A stretch of 24,856 nt of DNA, from contig CAKUKP010000044.1 in NCBI GenBank assembly GCA_934663625.1, positions 1 to 24,856 on the forward strand, in the 5' to 3' direction. Position numbers and translations under genes: made by a program. Below are positions 1-8,329 of this stretch, piece after piece. Under the pieces are notes generated by a model. The model ran no database searches. It was not told where the DNA came from and saw nothing but the letters and a program-made list of their open reading frames with translations. How positions within the stretch are numbered: position 1 is the first letter of the stretch; each line of letters opens with the position of its first letter. The DNA is from an uncultured Clostridia bacterium (GTDB lineage Bacteria > Bacillota > Clostridia > Christensenellales > Aristaeellaceae).

Positions 1-1
1 C

Positions 2-244
2 CGCGTCATGAAGGTTCTGTACGATATCCCCGCCGTTCAGAATAAGGACGAGGATAAGGACGACTTCAAGGCTCGCCAGAAGCAGGTTAAGCATCAGGTT
101 GTGGAAAAGCTTTTCCGCGAAATCGCTCCGAAGTATAAGAAGCGCGCGGAAGAAAAGGGCCAGGGCGGCGGATATACCCGCCTCGTCAAGATGGGCCCCC
201 GTCGCGGCGACGCTGCCGAGATGGTAATTCTCGAGCTGGTCTAA
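2..244 (+). CDS. rplQ: 50S ribosomal protein L17, C-terminal part (5' truncated by window edge)
   Basis: The reading frame is open from base 2 and stops with TAA at 242-244, so this is the 3' end of a gene that starts upstream of the window. The translated tail contains GGYTRLVKMGPRRGDAAEM and ends in LELV, which is the characteristic C-terminus of bacterial ribosomal protein L17, a 23S rRNA-binding protein near the peptide exit tunnel. A lysine-rich stretch precedes this motif (about residues 10-55 of the visible part) and is somewhat longer than in short L17 proteins. In most Bacillota rplQ ends the long ribosomal protein/rpoA operon, and the terminator immediately downstream agrees with that. 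The internal ATG at 8 is not the true start. Confidence 0.95.
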   Translation, partial: RVMKVLYDIPAVQNKDEDKDDFKARQKQVKHQVVEKLFREIAPKYKKRAEEKGQGGGYTRLVKMGPRRGDAAEMVILELV

Positions 245-261
245 TCAACAATTATCAAAAT

Positions 262-294
262 GAGCATCGGCATTATACGCTGGTGCTCTTTTTA
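262..294 (+). terminator. Rho-independent terminator after rplQ
   Basis: A 7-bp stem (GAGCATC at 262-268 with GGTGCTC at 282-288, one G-T wobble) is followed at once by a T-rich tail. It lies 17 bases after the rplQ stop and would end the ribosomal protein transcript. Confidence 0.8.
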
Positions 295-334
295 TTGTAT
301 AAATCCGTCAGATTTTGACTTTTGTTTGTGGATG

Positions 335-362
335 GGTTCGGAACACTTGTATGTTCCGAACC
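335..362. repeat. Perfect 11-bp inverted repeat in the parA promoter region
   Basis: GGTTCGGAACA (335-345) and its exact reverse complement TGTTCCGAACC (352-362) are separated by six bases. No T-run follows, so it does not look like a terminator. The right arm and the six-base centre overlap the proposed -35 hexamer of the parA promoter, which suggests a repressor or partition-protein site. It does not match the parS consensus built on a central CACGTG, and the GAAC/GTTC half-sites are spaced too widely for a Firmicutes LexA box. Confidence 0.6.
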
Positions 363-375
363 TTTACGCTATAAT
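347..375 (+). promoter_or_regulatory. Probable sigma-A promoter for parAB
   Basis: A perfect -10 TATAAT lies at 370-375, 17 bases after a weak -35 TTGTAT at 347-352. The predicted leader is about 40 bases. The -35 falls inside the palindrome at 335-362. Confidence 0.6.
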
Positions 376-421
376 AAGATAGAATTGGAATAAGTATATT
401 TATGGAGCATAGATAATTACG

Positions 422-1186
422 GTGGGAAAGATCATAGCTGTAACGAATCAAAAGGGCGGCGTGGGGAAAACGACCACGTCGGTAAATCTTTCGGCATACC
501 TTGCCGAAAAGGGCAAGCGCGTGCTGCTGGCGGATATCGATCCGCAGGGCAACGCCACCAGCGGCCTGGGCAAGGCGGGGGAAGGCAAATACACGATCTA
601 TGATGTGCTGATCGGCAATGCAGACGCGCAATCGGCTGTGCTGCACACCGATTTCGGCGCGCTGGATCTGCTGCCCACCGCCATCGAACTGGCGGGCGCG
701 GAGATCGAACTGGTGGGCGTTGCGGACCGCGAACAGCTTTTGAAAAACGCGCTCGCACCGCTGCGCGATCAGTATGATTATATACTGATCGATTGTCCGC
801 CCTCGCTCAGCCTGCTGACCATCAATTCGCTCACCGCGGCGGACAGCGTGCTGATTCCGATTCAGTGCGAATATTACGCGCTCGAAGGACTGGGACAGCT
901 GATGAACACCGTAAAGCTGATGCGCCGGAAGCTGAATCCGGAATTGGCGGTCTGCGGCATCCTGCTCACGATGTTCGATTCGCGCACGAACCTGTGCGCG
1001 CAGGTGGTGCAGGAGGTGCGCGCGCATTTCTCGAACGAGGTATTTGAAACGATGATTCCGCGCAACGTTCGCCTGAGCGAAGCGCCCAGCTATGGAATGC
1101 CGATCGGCGCATATGATGCGCGCTGCATCGGCGCGAAGGCGTATGCAAATCTGGCGGACGAACTGATGCAAAGGGAGGGCGTTTGA
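422..1186 (+). CDS. parA: ParA/Soj chromosome-partitioning ATPase
   Basis: The 254-residue protein begins MGKIIAVTNQKGGVGKTTTS, the deviant Walker A motif (KGGVGKTT, residues 11-18) of ParA/Soj/MinD ATPases. DIDPQGNATSG near residue 40 is the Walker A' segment and ILIDCPPSLSLLT near residue 120 is Walker B. The length is typical for chromosomal Soj. The protein should bind DNA non-specifically in its ATP form and be stimulated by ParB, moving origin regions apart and, in B. subtilis, modulating DnaA. The start is GTG at 422, chosen because it gives the canonical N-terminus; the ribosome binding site is poor (GGAG at 404-407 is about 14 bases away). The gene lies two bases before parB, so the two are one operon. 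Confidence 0.95.
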   Translation: MGKIIAVTNQKGGVGKTTTSVNLSAYLAEKGKRVLLADIDPQGNATSGLGKAGEGKYTIYDVLIGNADAQSAVLHTDFGALDLLPTAIELAGAEIELVGVADREQLLKNALAPLRDQYDYILIDCPPSLSLLTINSLTAADSVLIPIQCEYYALEGLGQLMNTVKLMRRKLNPELAVCGILLTMFDSRTNLCAQVVQEVRAHFSNEVFETMIPRNVRLSEAPSYGMPIGAYDARCIGAKAYANLADELMQREGV

Positions 1187-1188
1187 TC

Positions 1189-2097
1189 ATGGCAAAGAAA
1201 ATTCAGCGCGGCTTGGGGCGCGGATTGGGCGCGCTGCTGGGCGAAGATGTGGTCGCGCCGCAGGCGGAAGTAAAGCCGGAGGCAGCACCTGTGCAGGATG
1301 CCGCGCCCGTGGACGCGGTGCGCGATCTGCCGATTTACATGATCGATCCGAATCCCGATCAGCCGCGCCGCACGTTTGACGAGGATGCGCTGCGCGAACT
1401 GGCGGCCTCGATTGAATCGGTGGGCGTGATTCAGCCCATCGTGGTGTGTGAAACGGACGGCCGCTATCGCATCATCGCGGGCGAGCGCCGCTATCGTGCG
1501 TGCAGAATGGCGGGGCTGGAAATGATTCCCGCCATCGTGCGCAACTGGGATCAGCAGCGCCAATTGGAAGCGGCGCTGATTGAAAATTTGCAGCGCGATG
1601 ATCTGAACGCCATTGAAGAAGCGCGCGGCGTGCGCCGCCTGATGGAGGAGGGCGGTCTTACGCAGGAGCGCGCCGCCGAACGGCTGGGCAAGAGCCGCAG
1701 TGCGCTGGCAAACCTGCTGCGCCTGCTCACGCTGGAGGATGCGGTTCAGCAGATGGTGATCGATGGCAAGCTGTCCGCGGGACATGCGCGCGCGCTGGCG
1801 GGCGTGGATCGCAAGCGGCAGGTACAGCTGGCGAATCTCACGGTGCAGCAGGGCTGGTCGGTGCGCCAGCTGGAGCGCATCTGCGCGCAGCCGGTAAAGA
1901 CGGAGGAGGAACCGAAAAAAGCGCCGCGCGACCGGCAGTTTACCAATCTGGAGAGCATGGCGCGGGAGCTTTTCGGAACGCGTGCAAAGCTGGACGGCAC
2001 GCAGGAGCGCGGCAAGCTGACCCTGTTTTATTACAGCGCCGATGATCTGCAAAGGATCTGGGAGGTGCTGGAAATGGCGCACGGCGAGGCGCAATAA
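1189..2097 (+). CDS. parB: ParB/Spo0J centromere-binding CTPase
   Basis: The 302-residue protein has the three expected parts: a basic N-terminus (KKIQRGLGRGLGALLG) that normally contacts ParA, a ParB N-terminal CTPase domain with GERRYRACR near residues 102-110 and ENLQRDDLNAIEEA near residue 135, and a KorB-like helix-turn-helix (LTQERAAERLGKSRSALAN, about 160-178). The C-terminus is the dimerisation part. It should load at parS sites and spread as a CTP-dependent clamp. ATG 1189 is preferred over TTG 1183 because the GGGAGG at 1173-1178 is then about 10 bases away. No parS-like site was found in this window. The pair is not beside gidB or rnpA as is common for origin-linked parAB. Confidence 0.95.
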   Translation: MAKKIQRGLGRGLGALLGEDVVAPQAEVKPEAAPVQDAAPVDAVRDLPIYMIDPNPDQPRRTFDEDALRELAASIESVGVIQPIVVCETDGRYRIIAGERRYRACRMAGLEMIPAIVRNWDQQRQLEAALIENLQRDDLNAIEEARGVRRLMEEGGLTQERAAERLGKSRSALANLLRLLTLEDAVQQMVIDGKLSAGHARALAGVDRKRQVQLANLTVQQGWSVRQLERICAQPVKTEEEPKKAPRDRQFTNLESMARELFGTRAKLDGTQERGKLTLFYYSADDLQRIWEVLEMAHGEAQ

Positions 2098-2121
2098 CAT
2101 ACATAAATATAGAGGTGAAAT

Positions 2122-3021
2122 ATGAGCATAACCCTTGCATTTCTGGCGGCGGGCTTCGGCTCGCGCTTCGGCGGCGGGATCAAACAGATCGAACCCGTGG
2201 GGCCAAACGGCGAAGTGCTGATGGATTACGCGGCATACGATGCCCTGAAGGCGGGCTTTGATCGGATTGTATTTATCATTCGCCGCGATATTGAAGCGGA
2301 ATTCCGCGATCGCATCGGCAGGCGCATGGAAAAGCGCTGCGATGTGCAGTATGTGTATCAGCAGATCGATGATCTGCCGGACGGCTTTGCCGTGCCGGAT
2401 GGACGGCGGAAGCCGTGGGGCACGGGGCAGGCGCTGCTGGCGTGCCGGAACGTGATTCATGAGCCGTTCTGCGTGCTGAACGCCGATGATTATTACGGCG
2501 CGCAGGCGTTTTACGATGTGGCGGCGTTTCTGAAATCGCCGAAAAAACGGGATGGACGGCTGCACGCGTGCATGGCGGGCTACGTTCTGGATAAAACGCT
2601 GTCGCCGAGCGGCGCGGTGACGCGCGGCGTTTGCAATGTGCAGGATGGAATGCTGACCGGCATTTGTGAAACGCGCGGCATTCGCATTGAAAACGGACTG
2701 CCCAGTGTGGATGGACGTGCGATCGATCCCGCGTCCATCGTTTCGATGAATATCTGGGGATTGCCCGCCGAATTCATCGATTATCTGTCCGAAGGATTTG
2801 CACCGTTTTTGCGCAGCCTGACGGCGGAAAACGCGCAGACCGCAGAATTTTTGCTGCCGGAAATCATCGCGCAAATGCTGAAACAGGGCAGGGGCGACGT
2901 GCGCGTTTTGCCCACGCAGGATGCATGGTTTGGCATGACCTACGCCAGCGACCGCGAAATGGCGCGCAGTTGTGTTAAGAAATTGATTCTTGAACAGGTT
3001 TATCCTGAAAAAATGGATTAA
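2122..3021 (+). CDS. Sugar-phosphate-type nucleotidyltransferase family protein
   Basis: The 299-residue protein begins with LAFLAAGFGSRFGGGIKQ (about residues 5-22), the nucleotide-binding loop of NTP_transferase (glucose-1-phosphate thymidylyl/uridylyltransferase-like) enzymes. A second motif, VLNADDYYG near residue 118, carries the aspartates that bind the metal and sugar phosphate, and WGTGQALL near residue 100 also fits the family. It therefore probably joins a sugar or alditol phosphate to a nucleotide for envelope or polysaccharide synthesis; the substrate cannot be told from sequence. The RBS AGAGGTG is at 2111-2117. It starts 24 bases after parB and ends at a strong terminator, so it may be co-transcribed with parAB. 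No sugar-pathway partner gene lies beside it. Confidence 0.8.
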   Translation: MSITLAFLAAGFGSRFGGGIKQIEPVGPNGEVLMDYAAYDALKAGFDRIVFIIRRDIEAEFRDRIGRRMEKRCDVQYVYQQIDDLPDGFAVPDGRRKPWGTGQALLACRNVIHEPFCVLNADDYYGAQAFYDVAAFLKSPKKRDGRLHACMAGYVLDKTLSPSGAVTRGVCNVQDGMLTGICETRGIRIENGLPSVDGRAIDPASIVSMNIWGLPAEFIDYLSEGFAPFLRSLTAENAQTAEFLLPEIIAQMLKQGRGDVRVLPTQDAWFGMTYASDREMARSCVKKLILEQVYPEKMD

Positions 3022-3026
3022 AAACC

Positions 3027-3059
3027 GCAAAATGCACCCTGAATCGGGGTGCATTTTGC
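3027..3059 (+). terminator. Terminator after the nucleotidyltransferase gene
   Basis: A perfect 13-bp stem (3027-3039 with 3047-3059) has a 7-base loop. If only the GC-rich inner part is counted (ATGCACCC/GGGTGCAT), a TTTTGCATTT tail follows, as in an intrinsic terminator. The A-run on the left arm would also allow some termination of minus-strand transcripts. Confidence 0.85.
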
Positions 3060-3150
3060 ATTTAAAATTGGAGATTCCTGCAAAAATGCTGAAATTGGTA
3101 CGACAATTAACTCAAAATGCAATACTTTACAAAAAAACGCCCGAAAACCC

Positions 3151-3179
3151 TTGCGTACGCCTCGTGTTTCGTGTATAAT
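3151..3179 (+). promoter_or_regulatory. Sigma-A promoter for the TAXI-TRAP operon
   Basis: TTGCGT at 3151-3156 and a perfect TATAAT at 3174-3179 are spaced by 17 bases. The leader to the ATG is about 60 bases, too short for a large riboswitch. The RBS TAGGGGGT lies at 3228-3235. Confidence 0.75.
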
Positions 3180-3243
3180 ATTACATGTAAAAGAATTGTA
3201 CCTGCTTCTTTGTACGATTCAGAATAATAGGGGGTAAAACAAT

Positions 3244-4194
3244 ATGAAGAAGACCTTGGCAATCCTGCTGGCGCTGGTTATGACCATCGCCTGCGCATCC
3301 GCAATGGCGGAGCTGACCTTCACCACCGGCGGCACTTCCGGCACCTACTATGCGTTCGGCAGCGTTCTGGCGCAGTATGTGTCCAACAATTCGGATGTTG
3401 AGATCACGGCGATCGCCGGTAACGGCTCCGCCGCAAACATCGATGATCTGGATATGGGTCTGGAACAGCTTGGCTTTGTGCAGAGCGACGTTGCCTACTA
3501 TGCGTATAACGGCATTCGTTTCGAAAAATATGAAGGCAACCCGATCACCAGCTTTACCGCGCTGGCAGCGTTATACAATGAAACTGTGCAGCTGGTTACC
3601 TGCAATCCCGAAATCAAATCCATGGACGATCTGCGCGGCAAGAACGTATCCATCGGCGCGGCCGGCTCCGGCGTGTACTTCAACGCGATGGACTTCCTGG
3701 CGGCATATGATATGACCGAAGAAGATATCAGAGCGCAGTACCTGAGCTTCGGTGATTCTGCGGAAGCGCTGAAGGATGGCAAGATCGATGCGGCGTTCGT
3801 CGTTGCGGGCGCACCCACCACGGCGGTTGTCGATCTGTGCGCGACCAAGGGTGCCTATCTGGTTGGTCTGGACGAGGAACACATCGCGAAGCTGAAGGAG
3901 CTGAACGGCGCTTACACCGAATGCACCATCCCCGCCGGTACCTATCAGGGCATCGATGAGGACGTGACCACCGTGGCGGTAAAGGCGATCATCATTGCCA
4001 ATGGCGATGTGACCGAAGAGGAAGCCTACACCATCGTTTCCACCATCTTTGAAAACAAGGAAGCCATCGCGGCACAGCACGCGAAGGGCGAAGAACTGGA
4101 TCTGGAATATGCTTCCGAATGCGGCCTGCCCTATCATGCGGGCGCAGCCAAGTATTTCGCGGAAAAGGGCATCGAAGTTAAGACCGCGGAATAA
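3244..4194 (+). CDS. TAXI-family TRAP transporter solute-binding protein
   Basis: The 316-residue protein has a clear Sec signal peptide (MKKTLAILLALVMTIACASAMA, cut after AMA). The mature part opens with LTFTTGGTSGTYYAFGS, the hallmark N-terminus of TAXI (TRAP-associated extracytoplasmic immunogenic) solute receptors, and continues with FVQSDVAYYAYNG and the family-typical LRGKNVSIGAAGSGVYFNA. No lipobox cysteine follows the signal, so it is probably secreted or held by its partner rather than lipid-anchored. Experimentally studied relatives bind small dicarboxylates or amino acids such as glutamate; the ligand here is not predictable. It is followed by its fused permease, and the hairpin between the two genes could keep the binding protein in excess. 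Confidence 0.93.
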   Translation: MKKTLAILLALVMTIACASAMAELTFTTGGTSGTYYAFGSVLAQYVSNNSDVEITAIAGNGSAANIDDLDMGLEQLGFVQSDVAYYAYNGIRFEKYEGNPITSFTALAALYNETVQLVTCNPEIKSMDDLRGKNVSIGAAGSGVYFNAMDFLAAYDMTEEDIRAQYLSFGDSAEALKDGKIDAAFVVAGAPTTAVVDLCATKGAYLVGLDEEHIAKLKELNGAYTECTIPAGTYQGIDEDVTTVAVKAIIIANGDVTEEEAYTIVSTIFENKEAIAAQHAKGEELDLEYASECGLPYHAGAAKYFAEKGIEVKTAE

Positions 4195-4293
4195 TCTGGC
4201 AGTAAGATCGCGCGGGTAATCGTGCGAAAACAATGGCATAAAAGGGCGCAAATAGCCGCCAAGAAACCGCAAAGGTTTGCAGCGGCAGCCTGT

Positions 4294-4326
4294 GGGACTA
4301 CGGCGAAACTGCTTCGCCATAGTCCC
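4294..4326 (+). other. Intercistronic hairpin between binding-protein and permease genes
   Basis: Arms 4294-4307 and 4313-4326 pair over 14 positions with one C-A mismatch and a 5-base loop. No T-run follows, so it is not a full terminator. Such hairpins between a binding-protein gene and its permease gene commonly protect the upstream message from 3' decay or cause partial termination. Confidence 0.65.
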
Positions 4327-4369
4327 TTGCCATGTCTGGAATCCATTAAAAAGGATAGGAGGAGCATGA

Positions 4370-6418
4370 ATGAATTCTGAAAAGGATCCGAAGATCAATG
4401 CCAGCCAGACGGACAATGCCGAAGTGGGCACCGCTGCGGATGTTGATGCGATAATGCGAAAATACGATCGGGAATCCAATACGCGCGTCTGGGAGGGTGT
4501 GCCGAAGATCATCGTCGGCGCCATCACGGTGCTGTTTTCCCTGTTCTGCCTGTACGTAACTCTGTTTGCCAATATGGATGAAAAGGCGCGAAAGGCTTCC
4601 TTCATCGGCTGTATTATTCTGATCGGCTTTCTGACCTTTCCTGCAAAGAAGGGACATGTGCGCGTCAACCACATTCCGTGGTATGACATTATACTGATGG
4701 TGGTCGGCGTTGGCTGCTATATGTTCTATGCCTTCAATGCAGTCATGCTTAATAATCTGGCGAAGGGCGTTCTGAAGGTTCCGGCTTACATTGTGATCGG
4801 TGCAGTGGGCATTCTGGTGCTAGCCGAATTGTGCCGCAGAAGCGTTGGCATTCCGATTTTGTGCGTCGCGGGTGTGTTTGTGATTTATGCCACGATCAAA
4901 ACATGGAATCCGAGATTCGGCGCGGCGAACCTGATTTACAATCTTTTCTATGGCGACAGCGGCGTAATTTCCACGCCGGTAGACGTCTGTTCCAAGTACA
5001 TTGTGGTGTTTATCATCTTTGGCGCGTTTTTGGAGCGCACGGGCATCGCGGATTTCTTCATTTCACTGGCGAACTGCCTGTGCGGCCGCTTCGCGGGCGG
5101 CCCCGCGAAGGTTGCGGTCGTATCCTCCGCGCTGTGCGGCATGGTTTCCGGCTCCTCCGTCGGCAATACCGTAACCACCGGTTCCGTCACCATCCCGATG
5201 ATGAAAAAGACCGGCTACAAGGCGGACTTCGCGGGCGCGGTAGAAGCATCCGCTTCCACCGGCGGCCAGATCATGCCTCCCGTCATGGGCGCTGCGGCGT
5301 TCCTGATGGCGGAATACGTGGGCGTGCCCTATTCCAACATCATCGTGCGCGCGATCCTGCCCGCCATCCTGTACTTCCTCGGCATCTTCATCGCGGTGCA
5401 TCTGGAAGCCAAGAAGCTGGGTCTGAAGGGCATTTCGAAGGATCAGCTGCCGCGGATCAAATACTTGATCAAAGATACCTATCTGTTGCTGCCTCTGATT
5501 GTTCTGGTATGGCTGGTTTCCACGAATGCCAAAACGATGCAGTTTTCTGCTGCAATCGCCATCGTGATGGCGATCGGCGTAGGCTTTGTGAACAATCTGC
5601 TGCGCTATCTTCGTGAAAAGAAGAGCGGTGCGGAAATGACAAATGCGAGCGGGAATGCAATCTGCGCAACGTTTGGCATCAAGGGCGGCTTCGGTGTAAA
5701 GAACATCTTTGAAGCGCTCGATGCGGGCGGTCGCGGATGTATTTCTGTAGGCGTGGCGTGCGGTATCGCCGGTGTGATTGCGGGCAGCCTTTCCATCACA
5801 GGTCTTGCAAACAAGTTCAATACGCTGGTACAGGGCGTTGCGGGACATTCTTCGCTTCTTGCGCTGCTGCTGACGATGCTATGCTGCATCGTGCTGGGCA
5901 TGGGCGTTCCCACCACGGCGAACTATTGTATCATGGCAGCGACCTGCGCGCCGATCCTGATCGAAATGGGCATTCCGAAGATCGCGGCGCACTTCTTCGT
6001 ATTCTACTTCGGCATCGTGGCCGATATCACCCCGCCGGTGGCGCTGGCAGCGTATGCGGGCTCCGCAATCGCGAAGGGCAATCCGATGAAGACAGGCATT
6101 ACCGCCACGCGGCTGGCGATTGCCGCGTTCATCATCCCGTTCATCTTCGCCTACAGTCCGGAAATTCTGTTCATCGGCGATAACATCCTCTGGTATGATA
6201 TCGTGCTGATCGTCATCACCGCAACCATCGGTATGATCGGCGTGGCGGCGGGTCTTTCCGGCCATCTGATCAAGGATATGAACATCATCGAGCGCGTTCT
6301 GACCATCGCGGGCGGTCTGTGCCTGATCATTCCGGGCATCGTAACGGATGCGATCGGTCTGGGTCTGGTTGCCATCGTCGTTCTGATGCAGCTGTTCCTG
6401 CAAAGGAAAACCGCATAA
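4370..6418 (+). CDS. TRAP transporter permease, fused 4TM/12TM (DctQM type)
   Basis: The 682-residue integral membrane protein has many hydrophobic helices. It matches the fused small-plus-large permease typical of TAXI-TRAP systems. SGSSVGNTVTTGSVTIPMM (about 260-280) and GQIMPPVMGAAAFLMAEY (about 295-315) are the DctM signature region; a second conserved block MGVPTTANYC is followed by HFFVFYFGIVADITPPVALAAY. It should drive secondary, probably Na+-coupled, uptake of the ligand captured by the upstream protein. The start is ATG 4370 after GGATAGGAGGAGC; the ATG four bases upstream is out of frame and stops after four codons. The first about 45 residues are hydrophilic and cytoplasmic. The gene ends before a strong terminator. 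Confidence 0.93.
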   Translation: MNSEKDPKINASQTDNAEVGTAADVDAIMRKYDRESNTRVWEGVPKIIVGAITVLFSLFCLYVTLFANMDEKARKASFIGCIILIGFLTFPAKKGHVRVNHIPWYDIILMVVGVGCYMFYAFNAVMLNNLAKGVLKVPAYIVIGAVGILVLAELCRRSVGIPILCVAGVFVIYATIKTWNPRFGAANLIYNLFYGDSGVISTPVDVCSKYIVVFIIFGAFLERTGIADFFISLANCLCGRFAGGPAKVAVVSSALCGMVSGSSVGNTVTTGSVTIPMMKKTGYKADFAGAVEASASTGGQIMPPVMGAAAFLMAEYVGVPYSNIIVRAILPAILYFLGIFIAVHLEAKKLGLKGISKDQLPRIKYLIKDTYLLLPLIVLVWLVSTNAKTMQFSAAIAIVMAIGVGFVNNLLRYLREKKSGAEMTNASGNAICATFGIKGGFGVKNIFEALDAGGRGCISVGVACGIAGVIAGSLSITGLANKFNTLVQGVAGHSSLLALLLTMLCCIVLGMGVPTTANYCIMAATCAPILIEMGIPKIAAHFFVFYFGIVADITPPVALAAYAGSAIAKGNPMKTGITATRLAIAAFIIPFIFAYSPEILFIGDNILWYDIVLIVITATIGMIGVAAGLSGHLIKDMNIIERVLTIAGGLCLIIPGIVTDAIGLGLVAIVVLMQLFLQRKTA

Positions 6419-6432
6419 CGAACGATTCATTT

Positions 6433-6469
6433 CAAGTCCATTCGCACTGCGGATGGGCTTGATTTTTTT
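6433..6469 (+). terminator. Strong intrinsic terminator after the TRAP permease
   Basis: A 13-bp stem (6433-6445 with 6449-6461, two G-T wobbles) with a 3-base loop is followed by a run of seven T. Its 3' part overlaps the likely -35 of the lepA promoter. Confidence 0.92.
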
Positions 6470-6487
6470 ACGCGCATCATGTATCAT
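6459..6487 (+). promoter_or_regulatory. Probable lepA operon promoter, overlapping the upstream terminator
   Basis: TTGATT at 6459-6464 and TATCAT at 6482-6487 are separated by 17 bases. The -35 lies in the terminator stem and T-run. A small inverted repeat, TATATTG/CAATATA (6488-6494 and 6498-6504), sits at the expected transcription start. Confidence 0.5.
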
Positions 6488-6520
6488 TATATTGAAGCAA
6501 TATACATGGAGGGAACCGCA

Positions 6521-8329
6521 TTGTCCCAGTTTGACCAGAGTAAAATTCGAAATTTCTGCATTATCGCGCACATCGACCACGGCAAATCCACGCTGGCGGA
6601 TCGCATTCTTGAAAAGACCGGAGCCATGCAGCTTCGCGAAATGACCGATCAGGTGTTGGATTCGATGGATCTGGAGCGCGAGCGCGGCATTACCATCAAA
6701 TCGAAGGCCGTGCGCATGAATTATACCGCAAAGAATGGGCAGACGTATGAGCTGAACCTGATCGATACGCCCGGCCATGTGGACTTTACTTATGAAGTGT
6801 CCCGCGCGCTGGCGGCGTGCGAGGGCGCGATTCTGATCGTGGATGCATCGCAGGGCATCGAAGCGCAGACGCTGGCGAATGTCTATCTGGCGCTGGAGCA
6901 CGATCTGGAAATCCTGCCGGTGATCAATAAAATCGATCTGCCCAGCGCACAGCCCGAAGTGGTCAAGCAGGAAATCGAGGATGAAATCGGTCTGGATACC
7001 GAGGGCTGCCCGCTGATTTCCGCCAAACAGGGCGTGGGCATTGAAGATGTGCTGGAGGCGGTGGTGGAGAAAATCCCCGCGCCGACGGATGATCCGAACG
7101 GCCCGCTGCAGGCGCTGATCTTCGATTCGTATTACGATAATTACCGCGGCGCGATTTCATCGGTGCGGCTCAAGAGCGGCACGGTGCGCGTGGGCGATCG
7201 CATCCGCATGATGGCGGGCAAGTGCGAATTTGATGTAACCGAGGTGGGCGCGTATCGCCCGCTGGGCTATGCGCCGAAGGATGAACTGCGCGCGGGCGAG
7301 GTGGGCTATATCGCCGCTTCGATCAAGGATATCGCCGATATTCACGTGGGCGATACGATCACGCTGGCGAACAACCCCGCACCGGAAGCGCTGCCGGGCT
7401 ATAAGCCGGTGCTGCCGATGGTGTATTGCGGCATCTATCCGGCGGATGGCGCGGATTATGAAGCGCTGAAGGACGCGCTGGAAAAGCTGCGCCTGAACGA
7501 TGCGGCGCTTTCCTACGAACCGGAAACCTCCGTGGCGCTGGGTTACGGCTTCCGCTGCGGCTTTTTGGGGCTTTTGCACATGGAAATCATCCAGCAGCGC
7601 TTGGAGCGCGAATTCGATCTGGATCTGGTGACCACCGCACCGAGCGTGGTCTATAAGGTCAATAAGACCGACGGCACGCAGGTGATGATCGATAACCCCA
7701 CGAATCTGCCGCCCATGCAGGAAATCGAATCGATGGAAGAGCCGTTCGTGGATGCTTCCGTGATTACGCCGCAGGAATATACCGGCGCGATCATGGAGCT
7801 GTGCCAGGAAAAGCGCGGCATTTTCCGCGATATGAAATATATCGAGGGCGGGCGCGTGCTGCTGAGCTATGATATGCCGCTGAACGAAGTGATCTATGAT
7901 TTCTTCGATCAGTTAAAATCCCGCACGCGCGGCTACGCTTCGTTCGATTATGAGCTGAAGGGCTATGTCAAGAGCGATCTGGTGAAGCTGGATATGCTGC
8001 TGAACGGCGATCAATGCGATGCGCTTTCGATCATCGTACACCGCGATCGCGCCTATCCGCGCGGACGTTCCATCGCTGAAAAGCTGAAGGAAGCGATCCC
8101 GCGGCAGATGTTTGAAATCCCGATTCAGGCGGCGATCGGCGGCAAGGTGATCGCCCGCGAAACGGTGAAGGCGCTGCGCAAGGATGTTCTGGCGAAGTGC
8201 TACGGCGGCGATATTACGCGCAAAAAGAAGCTGCTGGAAAAGCAGAAGGAAGGCAAGAAGCGCATGCGTCAGGTGGGCACGGTATCGGTGCCCAGCGAGG
8301 CGTTTATGGCGGTTCTGAAGATGGATTGA
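6521..8329 (+). CDS. lepA: Elongation factor 4 (LepA), ribosome back-translocase GTPase
   Basis: The 602-residue protein carries the translational GTPase core: IIAHIDHGKST (P-loop, about residues 14-24), the RERGITIKS switch I segment, DTPGHVDF (G3) and NKIDLP (G4). The C-terminal part has the LepA-specific domain with YPRGRSIAEKLKEAIPRQMFEIPIQA-like sequence (about 530-555) and ends KKRMRQVGTVSVPSEAFMAVLK. It acts on the ribosome during translocation or initiation. TTG 6521 is chosen as start: GGAGGG at 6508-6513 is 7 bases away and the resulting length is standard. The ATG at 6506 overlaps this RBS, and ATG 6479 lies in the promoter. Its stop codon overlaps the next start (TGATG). Confidence 0.95.
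   Translation: MSQFDQSKIRNFCIIAHIDHGKSTLADRILEKTGAMQLREMTDQVLDSMDLERERGITIKSKAVRMNYTAKNGQTYELNLIDTPGHVDFTYEVSRALAACEGAILIVDASQGIEAQTLANVYLALEHDLEILPVINKIDLPSAQPEVVKQEIEDEIGLDTEGCPLISAKQGVGIEDVLEAVVEKIPAPTDDPNGPLQALIFDSYYDNYRGAISSVRLKSGTVRVGDRIRMMAGKCEFDVTEVGAYRPLGYAPKDELRAGEVGYIAASIKDIADIHVGDTITLANNPAPEALPGYKPVLPMVYCGIYPADGADYEALKDALEKLRLNDAALSYEPETSVALGYGFRCGFLGLLHMEIIQQRLEREFDLDLVTTAPSVVYKVNKTDGTQVMIDNPTNLPPMQEIESMEEPFVDASVITPQEYTGAIMELCQEKRGIFRDMKYIEGGRVLLSYDMPLNEVIYDFFDQLKSRTRGYASFDYELKGYVKSDLVKLDMLLNGDQCDALSIIVHRDRAYPRGRSIAEKLKEAIPRQMFEIPIQAAIGGKVIARETVKALRKDVLAKCYGGDITRKKKLLEKQKEGKKRMRQVGTVSVPSEAFMAVLKMD

Noticed and set aside
335..362. parS or LexA site
   Set aside because: It lacks the CACGTG centre of parS, and its GAAC and GTTC halves are 8 rather than 4 bases apart.
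308..1171. Long minus-strand open frames opposite parA, parB and the nucleotidyltransferase (also 1090-3054)
   Set aside because: No RBS or domain; they mirror well-identified plus-strand genes and span several gene boundaries and a terminator.
3180..3243. Riboswitch upstream of the TAXI binding-protein gene
   Set aside because: About 60 bases of AT-rich leader with no stable fold by eye.
6479..6520. Upstream ATG starts for lepA (6479, 6506)
   Set aside because: 6479 is in the -10 region of the likely promoter and 6506 overlaps the GGAGGG that serves TTG 6521.
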